The position numbers and the translations under genes are program-made. A stretch of DNA of 64,000 nt, from NCBI GenBank assembly GCA_016213785.1, contig JACQZQ010000092.1:62001-126000 (forward strand), read 5' to 3'. Each line of letters starts with the position of its first letter. Positions within the stretch are counted from its first letter, which is position 1. Source of the DNA: Acidobacteriota bacterium (GTDB lineage: Bacteria; Acidobacteriota; Blastocatellia; Chloracidobacteriales; JADJPF01). The notes under the pieces were generated by a model. That model saw only the letters and a list, made by a program, of their open reading frames with translations. It was not told where the DNA came from and searched no databases. Below, piece after piece: positions 1 to 8,724 of this stretch.

Positions 1-437
1 TTATGACCGCGTAAGGGGTTTGCCCCTAATAAGTTTATATGATCATCAATAATCATTAGATCTCCAGCCTTAAAGTCAGGGTTTAATCCTCCAGAAGCAT
101 TTGTAACTATTAGGTTTTTAATACCTAAGAATTTAGCCATTCTTATAGGAAAAGTTACTTCCTCCATAGAGTAACCTTCATAATAATGAAAACGGCCTGC
201 CATAACTGCAAGAGGTATTGTTTGACAAAGCCCTAAAACCATTTTTCCAACATGCCCAACTACTGTTGTTTGGGGTAGATAAGGAATTTCACTGTAATTG
301 ATGGTAATGGATTGGTCTAATTTTTCAGCAAAACTTGCTAGCCCTGAACCAAGAATAACAAGGGTATTTATCTGCCAAGGTGATTTTGATTTTATTATTT
401 CTGCTGCACTAACAGCTTTATCATAAAGGCTAAGCAT
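1..437 (-). CDS. Purine nucleoside phosphorylase, partial (3' end beyond window)
   Basis: Phosphorolysis of purine nucleosides to base plus pentose-1-phosphate in purine salvage. The ATG lies at 435-437. The first 145 residues show the class I (trimeric) PNP signatures: LVILGSGLASFA near residues 26-37, a VVGHVGKMVLG segment, GRFHYYEGYSMEEVTFPIR and the NASGGLNPDFKAGDLMII stretch that lines the active site. The gene runs off the left edge, so its C-terminus cannot be judged. The JAMM peptidase gene lies about 30 bp upstream in the same direction, so the two may be co-transcribed. Family assignment is firm; substrate preference (guanosine or inosine) is not visible. Confidence 0.9.
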   Translation of the reverse strand, partial: MLSLYDKAVSAAEIIKSKSPWQINTLVILGSGLASFAEKLDQSITINYSEIPYLPQTTVVGHVGKMVLGLCQTIPLAVMAGRFHYYEGYSMEEVTFPIRMAKFLGIKNLIVTNASGGLNPDFKAGDLMIIDDHINLLGANPLRGH

Positions 438-466
438 TTATTTATTTGCTCCTTAAGTAAATATCT

Positions 467-862
467 TTATTCTAGAACACGAAATTCTAAAGGGATAACT
501 TTATTTTCTAAGATAGAAAAAAGTGCTAAATTTTCTGGTTTTAGTGAGAGGATAAAATAAACTGCTTTTGGATAAAGGGCAAGTTGAATATCTGTTTTAG
601 AAGGATAAGCTATGGAATTAGGGTGTGAATGATAAATACCTAACAAGTCTTGTCCTAGGTTATTTATTTGTTGTAAGTTTTGAAAAAGTTCTATTGGGGC
701 AACAAAAAAACTCTTTTTTTTGTCTTGAGCAGAATTTTTTAACGGGTAGTAATGCGTAAAAGTATCTTTTTCACCCCCTAAAAATGCACAACATTCTTCA
801 GGCGCAGAATTTTTAGCATAAAAAATCATTTTACTCACTAGGCTTTTATATATTTTATACAA
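467..862 (-). CDS. JAMM/MPN-domain (M67) metallopeptidase
   Basis: A stand-alone 131-residue zinc peptidase domain. The complete JAMM signature is visible: an acidic residue in PEECCAFLGG (Glu22/23), His78-Ser-His80, then Ser88 and Asp91 with the family's exact HxHx7SxxD spacing. Bacterial members cut C-terminal tails from ubiquitin-like sulfur carriers or release cysteine from such carriers. No ThiS/MoaD-like carrier or E1-like gene is seen next to it, so the substrate is unknown. It sits directly upstream of the PNP gene on the same strand. There is no signal peptide, so it is probably cytoplasmic. Confidence 0.85.
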   Translation of the reverse strand: MYKIYKSLVSKMIFYAKNSAPEECCAFLGGEKDTFTHYYPLKNSAQDKKKSFFVAPIELFQNLQQINNLGQDLLGIYHSHPNSIAYPSKTDIQLALYPKAVYFILSLKPENLALFSILENKVIPLEFRVLE

Positions 863-1071
863 GGCAAATTTCTTTAGAAGAAGTTTTATTCTTTTAACAT
901 ATAAAAGTCTTTATACGCAATTAGTTATAAACATTAATTTATTATTTTAGTAAACCTCAGTACCAAAGAAAGCTAGTTGCTGTTAACTAAGCTAGTCTTA
1001 AGCAGTATAATGTTGGCCGAATGTTTCAAACCTTCTAACACTTATAATTACTAAAATAAAATCAACCAGGA

Positions 1072-2226
1072 GTGGATAACACCCCAAATATGCCAGGCAA
1101 AATCTTAATTGCTGACCCTAATTTAGATAGCTACTCTTCTTTAGAAAGTATTTTAAAAAAACAAAATTACGAGGTTTATAAAATTAATGATGGTAATTTA
1201 GTTCTAGCTAAAGTATGTGAAGTCCAACCTCAGGTTTTAATACTTTCTGTAAAAATGCCTGGAATTATGGGCTATGATATTTGTTTGGCAATAAAGAATA
1301 ACCCTGACTTAAAAGATATTTCAGTTATTTTAACCTTTGGCGAAAATGAGGCTTTTGATTACCAAAAAGCTAGACGTGTTGGTGCTACTAGGTTTTTACC
1401 TAAATCTGTAGAGCCTTCTCTCTTTGTTTCTTTAATAGGCTTTATTCATTCAGATAATACAAGATATTCTGAGTCTTTTTCTGGTAGCTTTGCCACATCT
1501 TCTGAGCTTAGCCATTCAAATGAAAGTGATAGTTTTGAATCAGATGATATTGCTGTAGAAATAGAACCTCTTGATTATGCTGATTATGATATGGATGAAG
1601 GAGAAATAGAAACTATTGAGGTAGAAGGAACAGAAGAAGTTATTTATCAATTTGATGAAGAAAACCTTGAAACTATAGAAGATCTTGAAGAAATAGAATC
1701 TATAGATGAAGTTCAAGAAATAGAATCTATAGACGAAGTTCAAGAAATAGAAGTAGTTGAAGTTTTTGATGAAGAAAAAGCAATAAAACAGGTAGAAGAA
1801 AAAAAGGAAACTAAAAAAGTAGAAAGACCTATAGAAGACCTTCCTCTAAAACTTAATATTAATTCTCAGGATAAAGAAATAGAACTACCTGGTCTAGAAT
1901 TACCAAAATCCCCTACTACAGGCAGACTTAAAAACATTATTGTTGCTGATAGCTTTGGACAAGTTTTTGAACCTCCAATTGTTGGCGATCAATTTGAATA
2001 TAGTGAAGATTTAGAAGACCTACTACAAGTAAAACACCAGCTAAATAGCATATCTTGCCGTGAATGTGGCGCTAGTGTTTTAACAGAAGATGTTTTTTGT
2101 GTTGAATGTGGTGTTGCTGTTGATGAAAGCGCTGTACATATACCAGCAGATTTTAGCTGTGGTTCTTGTGGAAAAATGATTAATTTAGGTGATGTATTTT
2201 GTCTTAATTGCGGTGCTGTTCAATAA
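1072..2226 (+). CDS. Degenerate receiver domain protein with two C-terminal zinc ribbons
   Basis: Three parts are visible. Residues about 9-125 form a CheY-like receiver that keeps the conserved lysine (Lys111, in FLPKS), but the phospho-acceptor Asp is replaced by Ser59 (VLILSVKMPG) and the acidic pair is reduced to one residue (IADPN). It should therefore not be phosphorylated in the usual way. Residues about 145-280 are a very acidic, repeat-containing linker, including a doubled ESIDEVQEI unit. Residues 329-384 hold two CxxC...CxxC zinc ribbons. The start is uncertain: GTG at 1072 overlaps the AGGAG motif, while ATG at 1090 lies about 17 nt after it. It is probably a regulatory or scaffold protein; no output domain was recognised. 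Confidence 0.75.
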   Translation: MDNTPNMPGKILIADPNLDSYSSLESILKKQNYEVYKINDGNLVLAKVCEVQPQVLILSVKMPGIMGYDICLAIKNNPDLKDISVILTFGENEAFDYQKARRVGATRFLPKSVEPSLFVSLIGFIHSDNTRYSESFSGSFATSSELSHSNESDSFESDDIAVEIEPLDYADYDMDEGEIETIEVEGTEEVIYQFDEENLETIEDLEEIESIDEVQEIESIDEVQEIEVVEVFDEEKAIKQVEEKKETKKVERPIEDLPLKLNINSQDKEIELPGLELPKSPTTGRLKNIIVADSFGQVFEPPIVGDQFEYSEDLEDLLQVKHQLNSISCRECGASVLTEDVFCVECGVAVDESAVHIPADFSCGSCGKMINLGDVFCLNCGAVQ

Positions 2227-2248
2227 ATTGTTATAAGAATTTTTCTAT

Positions 2249-2284
2249 CTGCTTAGACTTGGAATGAATCGCAAATCTAAGCAG
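2249..2284. terminator. Candidate bidirectional terminator hairpin
   Basis: CTGCTTAGA (2249-2257) pairs with TCTAAGCAG (2276-2284) across an 18-nt loop. The hairpin sits in the short gap between the convergent receiver/zinc-ribbon gene and the carboxyltransferase gene. A T-rich stretch precedes it on the plus strand, which would be the tail for minus-strand transcripts. The loop is long, so this is only a candidate. Confidence 0.4.
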
Positions 2285-2296
2285 CATTTATTTAAG

Positions 2297-3955
2297 TTAG
2301 AGTGAGTTATTAGGTAAAATAAATGTTCCTAGATGCGGGCCACTATTATTAAGCGTGGTTCGCAAAGCCAATGACAGACATTCACGGGTATTTTCAGGCA
2401 TAATTACAGCATCTACAAAACCGCGTGCTGCTGCATATTTAGCATCAAGCTGATGATTATAGTCTGCTCTAACACTATCCATTGCAGCTTTTAGCTCATC
2501 ATCAGGCTGTTTTCCTTCAGCTTTTAGTTTATCTAGTTGAGCACTAAATAGAGCCATCACAGCTGATTCGCCTTCCATTACACCCATTCGCCCTGTAGGC
2601 CAAGAGAAAATAAAGTCAGGATCAAAGCCTTGACCAGCCATTGCATAATAACCAGCCCCAGAAGCATGATTTATTGTTAAGACTATCTTAGGTACTGTTG
2701 CTGTAGCCATTGCTTCAACAAACCTTGCTCCAGCACGAATAATTCCTGATTGTTCAGCCTCTACACCAACCATAAACCCAGAAACATCTTGGATAAAAAG
2801 TAGTGGTGTTCCTTGACGATTACAAGTTTCAATAAAATAAGCTACTTTTTCAGCACTATCAGCATAAATAATCCCACCAAACTTAGGTGGTTTTCCTTTT
2901 GTGCCTTTAATTAAGTTACGCTGATTTACAATTATTCCTACAGGAATACCACAGATACGAGCATGCCCCGTAATAATTTCTTTAGCAAAATCAGCCTGAA
3001 ATTCATTTAAGTATCCTTCGTCAAGTATACAATCAAGTAATGATCTCATATCATAAGGATGACGATGATCATTAGGTAAAATATCATAAATATCTATTTC
3101 AGGGCGTTTAGGAGGTTTTGCTACTTCGATTGCAGCACGAAATGGAGTAGGGGGAGGAAGATCTTTAATAAGTTCTCTTAAGCGTAAAATACAGGTTTGA
3201 TCATCAGGGACTTTGTAATGAGCTACTCCGCTAATTTCATTATGCATACTTGCCCCACCCAGAGTTTCGCTATCAACCGTTTGGCCTGTTGCTCCTTTAA
3301 CTAAATTTGGCCCACCAAGCCCCATAAAACTTTTTTCTTCTACCATAATTATGCTATCACTAAGTGCTGGTAAATAAGCGCCTCCAGCAACACATTGACC
3401 CATTACGGCAGAAAGTTGAGGAATTTTTAAGTAACGGCGCATTACAGAATTATAGAAAAATATCCTTGACCCACCATATTGACCAGGAAATACCCCACCT
3501 TGATAAGGAAGATTAACACCAGCAGAGTCTACTAAGTAGATTATTGGTACGCGAGAGCGCATAGCTATTTCCTGAGCGCGTAAAATTTTCTTTATAGTCT
3601 CAGGCCACCAAGAACCAGCTTTTACTGTTGCATCATTAGCAACTACAACCGCTTCGCGACCACATACTTTACCTATACCTATTATTGTTCCTACACCAGG
3701 AGCTTGACCTTCATATTGATCATAAGCAATCAATAGCCCTAGTTCTTGAAAATAACTTTCGGGATCAAAAAGTTTAGCTATACGTTCTCTTGCTGTTAAC
3801 TTTCCTTGTTTTTGATGTTTCTTTATTTTATCTAGCCCACCACCTAGTTTAAGTTGTTCTTCTAGTTCTTTTAGTTCTTTAGCTAACTTTCTCATATTAG
3901 ATAACATAGGGGTTTTTTCAGTCTGTTGTTGTGTCACAGTAAAAGGTGCCTCCAC
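2297..3955 (-). CDS. Acyl-CoA carboxylase carboxyltransferase (beta) subunit
   Basis: A biotin-dependent carboxyltransferase of the crotonase-like fold, 552 residues, which is the usual length for propionyl-CoA or methylcrotonyl-CoA carboxylase beta subunits. The N-terminal half has KLTARERIAKLFDPESYFQE and the oxyanion-hole region GQCVAGGAYLPALSD. The C-terminal half has PLLFIQDVSGFMVGVEAEQ and the ATVPKIVLTINHASGAGYYAM segment that binds carboxybiotin. The pattern looks closest to methylcrotonyl-CoA carboxylases, but substrate cannot be fixed by eye. No biotin carboxylase or biotin carrier gene is adjacent, so the partner subunit is elsewhere. The upstream gap is the GATC-rich array described separately. 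Confidence 0.88.
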   Translation of the reverse strand: MEAPFTVTQQQTEKTPMLSNMRKLAKELKELEEQLKLGGGLDKIKKHQKQGKLTARERIAKLFDPESYFQELGLLIAYDQYEGQAPGVGTIIGIGKVCGREAVVVANDATVKAGSWWPETIKKILRAQEIAMRSRVPIIYLVDSAGVNLPYQGGVFPGQYGGSRIFFYNSVMRRYLKIPQLSAVMGQCVAGGAYLPALSDSIIMVEEKSFMGLGGPNLVKGATGQTVDSETLGGASMHNEISGVAHYKVPDDQTCILRLRELIKDLPPPTPFRAAIEVAKPPKRPEIDIYDILPNDHRHPYDMRSLLDCILDEGYLNEFQADFAKEIITGHARICGIPVGIIVNQRNLIKGTKGKPPKFGGIIYADSAEKVAYFIETCNRQGTPLLFIQDVSGFMVGVEAEQSGIIRAGARFVEAMATATVPKIVLTINHASGAGYYAMAGQGFDPDFIFSWPTGRMGVMEGESAVMALFSAQLDKLKAEGKQPDDELKAAMDSVRADYNHQLDAKYAAARGFVDAVIMPENTRECLSLALRTTLNNSGPHLGTFILPNNSL

Positions 3956-3993
3956 ATATTTGATAAACTTTTTGAACGCTTTAGAAATAGCCT

Positions 3994-4110
3994 GATCAAA
4001 TTATTTTGATCAAGCTGATCATTTGATCTAGATCAAGTGATCAACCTGATCGCGATCAGATCATTTTGTGATCTAGATCAACGATCAACTTGATCTAGAT
4101 CAGGTTGATC
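3994..4110. repeat. GATC-word array, noncoding (15 GATC in 117 bp)
   Basis: GATC begins at 3994, 4008, 4017, 4025, 4031, 4039, 4048, 4054, 4059, 4070, 4076, 4083, 4092, 4098 and 4107. Many copies form nested palindromes such as GATCTAGATC and CTGATCGCGATCAG. The array fills the gap between the rluB stop and the carboxyltransferase start, so it lies upstream of the latter. In random sequence of this composition one would expect fewer than one GATC here. The same words recur in the array at 24774-25041. Confidence 0.9.
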
Positions 4111-4114
4111 AAAA

Positions 4115-5833
4115 TTAGTCTTGAGTGTTTTTAGTAAATTTTCTAGAAAAATTAGATCCTTTTGAGCTTTTGTTTTGACCTGAAGCAGTGTTTTTTCTAA
4201 AACTGCCTTTTCTAGCAAAATTACTTTTTGGCTTAAAGTCATCTTTTTCCTTAAAACTATCTTTAGCCCTAAAGTCGCTTTTTGGCTTAAAATCGCTTTT
4301 TGGCTTAAAACTTTCAGTTTCGTTCAAATCATCTTTAGACTTAAAGCCATCTCTAGACTTGAAATTGTCTCTGGACTTAAAGCCGTCTCTAGGCTTAAAA
4401 CTATCTCTGGATCTAAAGTTATCTCTAGACTTAAAACCGCTTTTTGGTTTGAAATCGTCTTTAGACTTAAAGTCTTCAGTTTGGTTAAGGGTATCTTTAG
4501 ATTCAAAAGCTTCTTTAGGTTTTCTAGCCTCAAAATTGTCTCTAGACTTGAAATTGTCTCTGGATTTAAAGCCATCTCTAGGCTTAGAACTATTTCTGGA
4601 TCTAAAGTTATCTCTAGGCTTAAAACCGCTTTTTGGTTTGAAATCGTCTTTAGACTTAAAGTCTTCAGTTTGGTTAAGGGTATCTCTGGATTCAAAAGCT
4701 TCTTTAGGTTTTCTAGGCTCAAAATTGTCTCTAGGCTCAAAATTGTCTCTAGACTTAAAGCCGTCTCTAGGTTTGAAGTCATCTCTGGGTTTTAAGCGAG
4801 GTTTGGCTTTGAAGTCGTCTCTAGTCCTAAAACCGCCAGAACTCTTAAGGTCGTCTTTAGGTTTTAAGCGAGATTTGGACTTAAACTCATCTCTAGACTT
4901 AAAGCCGTCTTTAAACTTAGAATCGTCTTTTTCATTAAAATCAGGTTTTTCGCTAAGAGGGTCTTTTTTTCTAAAATTATTAGTTTTACGAAAACGATCT
5001 TTTTGTCCAAAACTTCTTTTAGGCTCAGTAGACTTACTTTGTTTTTTAGGGGTTGAGTGTGTTTCTTCTGAATCGTTTAGGAGTGTTTTTAAGGAAGATT
5101 TTTTATTAACTTTTCTAAAAAAGCGATCTACTTCGTTTTGTGAAAGATAACGAAATTTTCCTATTGGCAAATGCTCATCAGTAATATGACCAATGCGAGT
5201 GCGCCTTAATTTAACTACTGAATGACCAATTGAGTCAAACATTTTTCTAATTTGATTATTACGTCCTTCATAGAGAAGGATTTCAAACCAGCTATTACCA
5301 GCGTCACTTACTTCAAGTTTTCGTAAATTTACAGGAGCAGTTTTTCTATCTTCAATTACTATACCGGCTCTTAGCCTATCTATAGCATAGCTAGTTGGTT
5401 CGCCTTTAACTTTTGCTTCATAAACTTTAGGTACATGCTCAGAGGCACTAGTAACAATTTTAGTTAAATCACCATCATTGGTTAAAATCAATAGTCCTTC
5501 AGTATTAAAATCAAGTCTACCAACAGGATATACTCTAGGAGTACCTACAGGGAGCAAACTAGTTACTAAGGGGCGATTTTCTGGGTCAGAAAGGCTGGAA
5601 AGATAGCCTTTTGGTTTGTTAAGTAAGATATAGACTTTTTGGAAATTTTCTATCTTAGGGTTAATTAGTTTACCGTTGACCTTTATATGATCAACCTCTG
5701 GATCAGCTTTAGTTCCTAATTGAGATATGACTTCTCCATTAACTGTAACTTGGCCTAGAAGAATTAATTCTTCAGCTTTACGTCTAGAAGCTATTCCGAT
5801 ATTTGCGATAATTTTTTGTAGTCTTTCTTGCAT
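4115..5833 (-). CDS. RluB/RsuA-type pseudouridine synthase with long repetitive basic tail
   Basis: Makes pseudouridine in rRNA. Residues 1-60 form an S4 RNA-binding domain (RLQKIIANIGIASRRKAEEL). Residues about 65-230 form the synthase domain, with the catalytic aspartate in GRLD (Asp108) and RNNQIRKMFDSIGH near residue 190. Family members usually end near residue 240-290. Here about 320 more residues follow, built from FKxRDxFKxKD-type units rich in Lys, Arg, Asp and Phe, with a 63-residue block present twice (189-bp period at DNA level). The tail is probably disordered and may bind RNA. The gene sits upstream of the carboxyltransferase gene and downstream of scpB, a common neighbour of rluB. 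The large plus-strand frame across the tail is a shadow of the repeats. Confidence 0.9.
   Translation of the reverse strand: MQERLQKIIANIGIASRRKAEELILLGQVTVNGEVISQLGTKADPEVDHIKVNGKLINPKIENFQKVYILLNKPKGYLSSLSDPENRPLVTSLLPVGTPRVYPVGRLDFNTEGLLILTNDGDLTKIVTSASEHVPKVYEAKVKGEPTSYAIDRLRAGIVIEDRKTAPVNLRKLEVSDAGNSWFEILLYEGRNNQIRKMFDSIGHSVVKLRRTRIGHITDEHLPIGKFRYLSQNEVDRFFRKVNKKSSLKTLLNDSEETHSTPKKQSKSTEPKRSFGQKDRFRKTNNFRKKDPLSEKPDFNEKDDSKFKDGFKSRDEFKSKSRLKPKDDLKSSGGFRTRDDFKAKPRLKPRDDFKPRDGFKSRDNFEPRDNFEPRKPKEAFESRDTLNQTEDFKSKDDFKPKSGFKPRDNFRSRNSSKPRDGFKSRDNFKSRDNFEARKPKEAFESKDTLNQTEDFKSKDDFKPKSGFKSRDNFRSRDSFKPRDGFKSRDNFKSRDGFKSKDDLNETESFKPKSDFKPKSDFRAKDSFKEKDDFKPKSNFARKGSFRKNTASGQNKSSKGSNFSRKFTKNTQD
4340..4740. 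repeat. 189-bp tandem duplication inside the rluB tail
   Basis: The stretch containing TTGGTTAAGG recurs with a 189-bp offset (4481 and 4670), and the flanking codons match with few changes. In protein this is a 63-residue block (from PRKPKEAFES through the FKSRDNF units) present twice. The offset is a whole number of codons, so the frame is kept. Smaller units of the form 'FK-S/P-RD' make up each block. Boundaries are approximate. Confidence 0.75.
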
Positions 5834-5900
5834 AAATTTAAATATTTAGGAGGTTCCTTGTAGAAACAGAACTATTTTTCTGCTTCTAAAAATGGGTAAA

Positions 5901-6434
5901 TTAATTTGCTAATAATTCCTCAAAATCTTCAATATTAGGTAGTTCTGAAAGGTCTTTAAGTCCAAACTGTATGAGGAATTCTTTTGAAGTACCGTACATA
6001 ATTGGGCGACCTACGCAGTCTTTGCGTCCTTTAGGAATAATTAGCCTACGATCAAGTAATGTTTTTATTGCTGATGAAGAACTAACTCCTCTAATTTCAA
6101 GAATTTCTGGAATTGTAACAGGTTGTTTATAAGCTATTACTGCTAAGGTTTCTAGAGATGCTAAACTAAGTTTAGCAGAAGGTTTAGTTTTAAGATAACG
6201 CCTAATCGCTTCATGATAACAAGGGCGTGTAGATATACGCCATCCTCCAGCTATCTCTCTTAATTCCATTCCACTATCACGAGAATTAAATTCTATTACT
6301 AGGTCTGATAAAATTTGCTCTATTTCTTTAGGGTCTTCATCGCTAAGTACTTGGCAGATTTCTTTTAGTTGGATTGGTTGATCAGCAACAAAAATTAAAG
6401 CTTCAAGTATAGGCTTGATTGGCGAGCGGGTCAT
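5901..6434 (-). CDS. scpB: Segregation and condensation protein B
   Basis: ScpB is a winged-helix kleisin-binding subunit of the SMC-ScpAB condensin, which organises the replicated chromosome. The typical core is present: PILEALIFVADQPIQLKEI at the start, LETLAVIAYKQPVTIPEI, and the second winged helix GVSSSSAIKTLLDRRLI. The frame is open up to 6476 (TTG), but the ATG at 6434 begins exactly where family members start (MTRSPIKPILEAL) and is chosen here. It overlaps the scpA stop (6403) by 32 nt, so the two are translationally coupled. No C-terminal extension is seen. Confidence 0.9.
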   Translation of the reverse strand: MTRSPIKPILEALIFVADQPIQLKEICQVLSDEDPKEIEQILSDLVIEFNSRDSGMELREIAGGWRISTRPCYHEAIRRYLKTKPSAKLSLASLETLAVIAYKQPVTIPEILEIRGVSSSSAIKTLLDRRLIIPKGRKDCVGRPIMYGTSKEFLIQFGLKDLSELPNIEDFEELLAN

Positions 6435-7188
6435 AGGCTTTACTAATATCTCTTCTAGTAGCAATAAGTTCTCCAAATGTTTCTGTTTGTACCAATCCTA
6501 TAATGGACTCTTTTGTTAATTCAAGTACAGCTAGAAAAATGATGACAATTTCTGTACGAGACTTTGCATTATTAAAAAGTTCACTTACACTAATTTGTTC
6601 TTTTAAACTAAGTAAGCCTTTTATTTCCTTGATTTTCTGAGCCAGGGTTAGTTTATCATTAGCAATTTCAACTTGGATTTCTTCTTTTCTACGTTCTAGG
6701 ATTTTCTTAAACATTGATACTAGGTCAAATATCGTAGCTGCAATTTCTGGATTATCTTTATCGCTATCTATAGGAGCACGTGTAAAGACAGCTTGTTCAA
6801 TTTCTGCTCTTGACCAAAGTGTTTCTGCCGCTGCCTTAAATTTTTTATGTTCTAGGAGTCGATTTACTAATTCTTGTCTTGGGTCTGCAACATCTTCTAA
6901 CTCACTTGCTTGAGTGCTAGATATAGGCAAAAGCATTTTTGACTTAATATGAATCAAAGTTGCTGCCATTACTAAAAACTCGCCTGCTAAATCTATATCT
7001 AGTTCCTGCATTGCTCGAACATACTTTAAGTATTCTTCTGTAATGTAGGCAATAGGAATATCATAAATATCAATTTCATCTTTTTTTATAAGATAAAGAA
7101 GTAGATCTAGTGGCCCCTCAAATACTTCTAATTTAATTTTATAATGTGCGTTTGCTAATGTGTCAGGCTGGTTTTTTGGTAAAACCAT
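6403..7188 (-). CDS. scpA: Segregation and condensation protein A (kleisin)
   Basis: Kleisin subunit that bridges SMC heads and binds ScpB. The N-terminal signature is clear (KIKLEVFEGPLDLLLYLI, then IDIYDIPIAYITEEYLKY), followed by EFLVMAATLIHIKSKMLLP. The C-terminal winged helix carries VSELFNNAKSRTEIVIIFLAVLELTK. Its 261 residues are normal for the family. It follows the site-2 protease gene by 30 bp and overlaps scpB downstream, giving a protease-scpA-scpB-rluB order. Confidence 0.93.
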   Translation of the reverse strand: MVLPKNQPDTLANAHYKIKLEVFEGPLDLLLYLIKKDEIDIYDIPIAYITEEYLKYVRAMQELDIDLAGEFLVMAATLIHIKSKMLLPISSTQASELEDVADPRQELVNRLLEHKKFKAAAETLWSRAEIEQAVFTRAPIDSDKDNPEIAATIFDLVSMFKKILERRKEEIQVEIANDKLTLAQKIKEIKGLLSLKEQISVSELFNNAKSRTEIVIIFLAVLELTKESIIGLVQTETFGELIATRRDISKAYDPLANQAYT

Positions 7189-7218
7189 TTTTAAGCAGTT
7201 CTCCTAGTTCATTTATTA

Positions 7219-7914
7219 TCAAAGTCTTAAAAAGAAATCTATTAAAATAAAGAATGGAAAAGCCAAATATAAAAGAATATGAAGTGAACTATTAATAACA
7301 ATAAATGCTATTAATATTATGCCACCATACTCGCGTAAATTTTCGTAGGTTTCCATTAATGAAGGAGAAATAATGCTTAATATACTGGAAAGAATATGAC
7401 TTCCATCTAAAGGAGGAATAGGAATCATATTAAAAATAGCTAAGCCTAAGTTAGTAAATACAGCGAAGGTAAGTAGTTTTTGAACTGCTTCCAGTACAGG
7501 GGATGGATTTACAGGAGCAAATGAAAGCAATCCTGTATAAACAAATATTCCTTGAGAAATTAGGATTTTTATTATCCCTACTGAAACCAATAGTATTAAT
7601 ACATTAGCTAGAGGGCCAGCAGCAGAAACCGCAATATTAGCTACGGTTTTATTTCTCCAAAGTAGAGGATTTACAGGGACAGGTTTTGCCCAACCAAAAA
7701 CAAATCCTCCAGCTATTGCGCCTATAAGGGGAAAAAGTATTGTACCTATTGGGTCTATATGGACTAATGGGTTAAGAGAGACTCTTCCTAAATATCTTGA
7801 AGTATCATCACCAAATTTTTCTGAAGTCCAAGCATGACCTACTTCGTGTAGGGTAAGAGAAAAAATAAAAACCACAAAGGAAAGAATTATATCACCAGGA
7901 TTAATATCACCCAT
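7219..7914 (-). CDS. Site-2 protease family (M50) membrane metallopeptidase
   Basis: A compact 231-residue intramembrane zinc protease. The zinc motif HEVGH lies at residues 23-27 in the first membrane segment, and the second motif NMIPIPPLDGSHIL (NPDG type) lies near residue 160. Several hydrophobic segments surround them. It lacks a PDZ domain, so it belongs to the small FtsH-independent YwhC-like group rather than RseP. It is often found next to scpA and scpB, as here. Substrate is unknown. Confidence 0.88.
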   Translation of the reverse strand: MGDINPGDIILSFVVFIFSLTLHEVGHAWTSEKFGDDTSRYLGRVSLNPLVHIDPIGTILFPLIGAIAGGFVFGWAKPVPVNPLLWRNKTVANIAVSAAGPLANVLILLVSVGIIKILISQGIFVYTGLLSFAPVNPSPVLEAVQKLLTFAVFTNLGLAIFNMIPIPPLDGSHILSSILSIISPSLMETYENLREYGGIILIAFIVINSSLHILLYLAFPFFILIDFFLRL

Positions 7915-8037
7915 ATTTTACTCCCATAGAGGCAAATGCTTTAGTTGGAAGTTAGCACGCGCCTTTGTACAGTGTCAATTGGCATAAGTTTTATGCCAGT
8001 GCAAAATAAGATGAAAATTCTTTCAAAAAATTATCCT

Positions 8038-8724
8038 CTATCCCGTAAATTTATAGCCAACTCGATGAATTGTAATGATAAAAGTTGGATTAGATGGGTC
8101 AGTTTCAATTTTTTGACGTAATTTTACTATATGCATATCAACTGTTCGAGTTAATGGAAAACTATCGTATCCCCAAACAGTATTAAGTAATTCATCCCTA
8201 GTGATTACTTCACCGCGACGTGAGATAAAATATTTTAATAAGTTTAATTCTCTACCTGAAACTTCAACTAGTCTATTATCTTTACTGACTTGGAATTTTT
8301 TAAAATCAATAACAACATTTCCAAAACTATAAAAATCGGCAACATTTGGACAGTCAAATTTACAAAGTCGTCTTTGCACAGCTTGGATACGAGCCATTAA
8401 TTCAAGAAAACTAAAAGGTTTAGTTACATAGTCATCTGCACCTAATTTTAAGCCTATAACTTTGTCAATTTCCTGGCTACGTGCTGTAAGCATTATGATT
8501 GCAACATCATTGCCTTCAGTTCTAAGTTGTTTACAAATATCGTAGCCACATATTTTAGGTAACATTATATCTAGGATAATTAGATCAAAAGATTGTTCCT
8601 GAGCTAAACGCAAGGCTGTTTCACCATCATATGCAGGAACTACTGTGTAGCCTTCAAACCCAAACCCATCATGTAATGCCATTGCCATTGCACGGTCATC
8701 TTCAGCAATAAGAACTTTTCTCAT
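8038..8724 (-). CDS. OmpR/PhoB-family response regulator
   Basis: A receiver with the acidic pair Asp9/Asp10, phospho-acceptor Asp52 (LIILDIMLP) and Lys102 (VTKPF), followed by a winged-helix DNA-binding domain ending in [18 protein letters not shown]. The frame is open to 8796, but the ATG at 8724 is preceded by GAGGAGG and starts at the canonical [10 protein letters not shown], so it is chosen. It overlaps the end of the sensor kinase gene by about 23 nt, so the pair is translationally coupled. It probably binds the TTTTAC direct repeats upstream of the kinase gene (10459-10494). Confidence 0.92.
   Translation of the reverse strand: MRKVLIAEDDRAMAMALHDGFGFEGYTVVPAYDGETALRLAQEQSFDLIILDIMLPKICGYDICKQLRTEGNDVAIIMLTARSQEIDKVIGLKLGADDYVTKPFSFLELMARIQAVQRRLCKFDCPNVADFYSFGNVVIDFKKFQVSKDNRLVEVSGRELNLLKYFISRRGEVITRDELLNTVWGYDSFPLTRTVDMHIVKLRQKIETDPSNPTFIITIHRVGYKFTG

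Noticed and set aside
4188-5150. Long plus-strand open frame (320 residues, Leu/Lys repeats) opposite rluB
   Set aside because: It mirrors the repetitive tail of the pseudouridine synthase; the repeat codons lack stops on the opposite strand. No ribosome-binding site or known domain.
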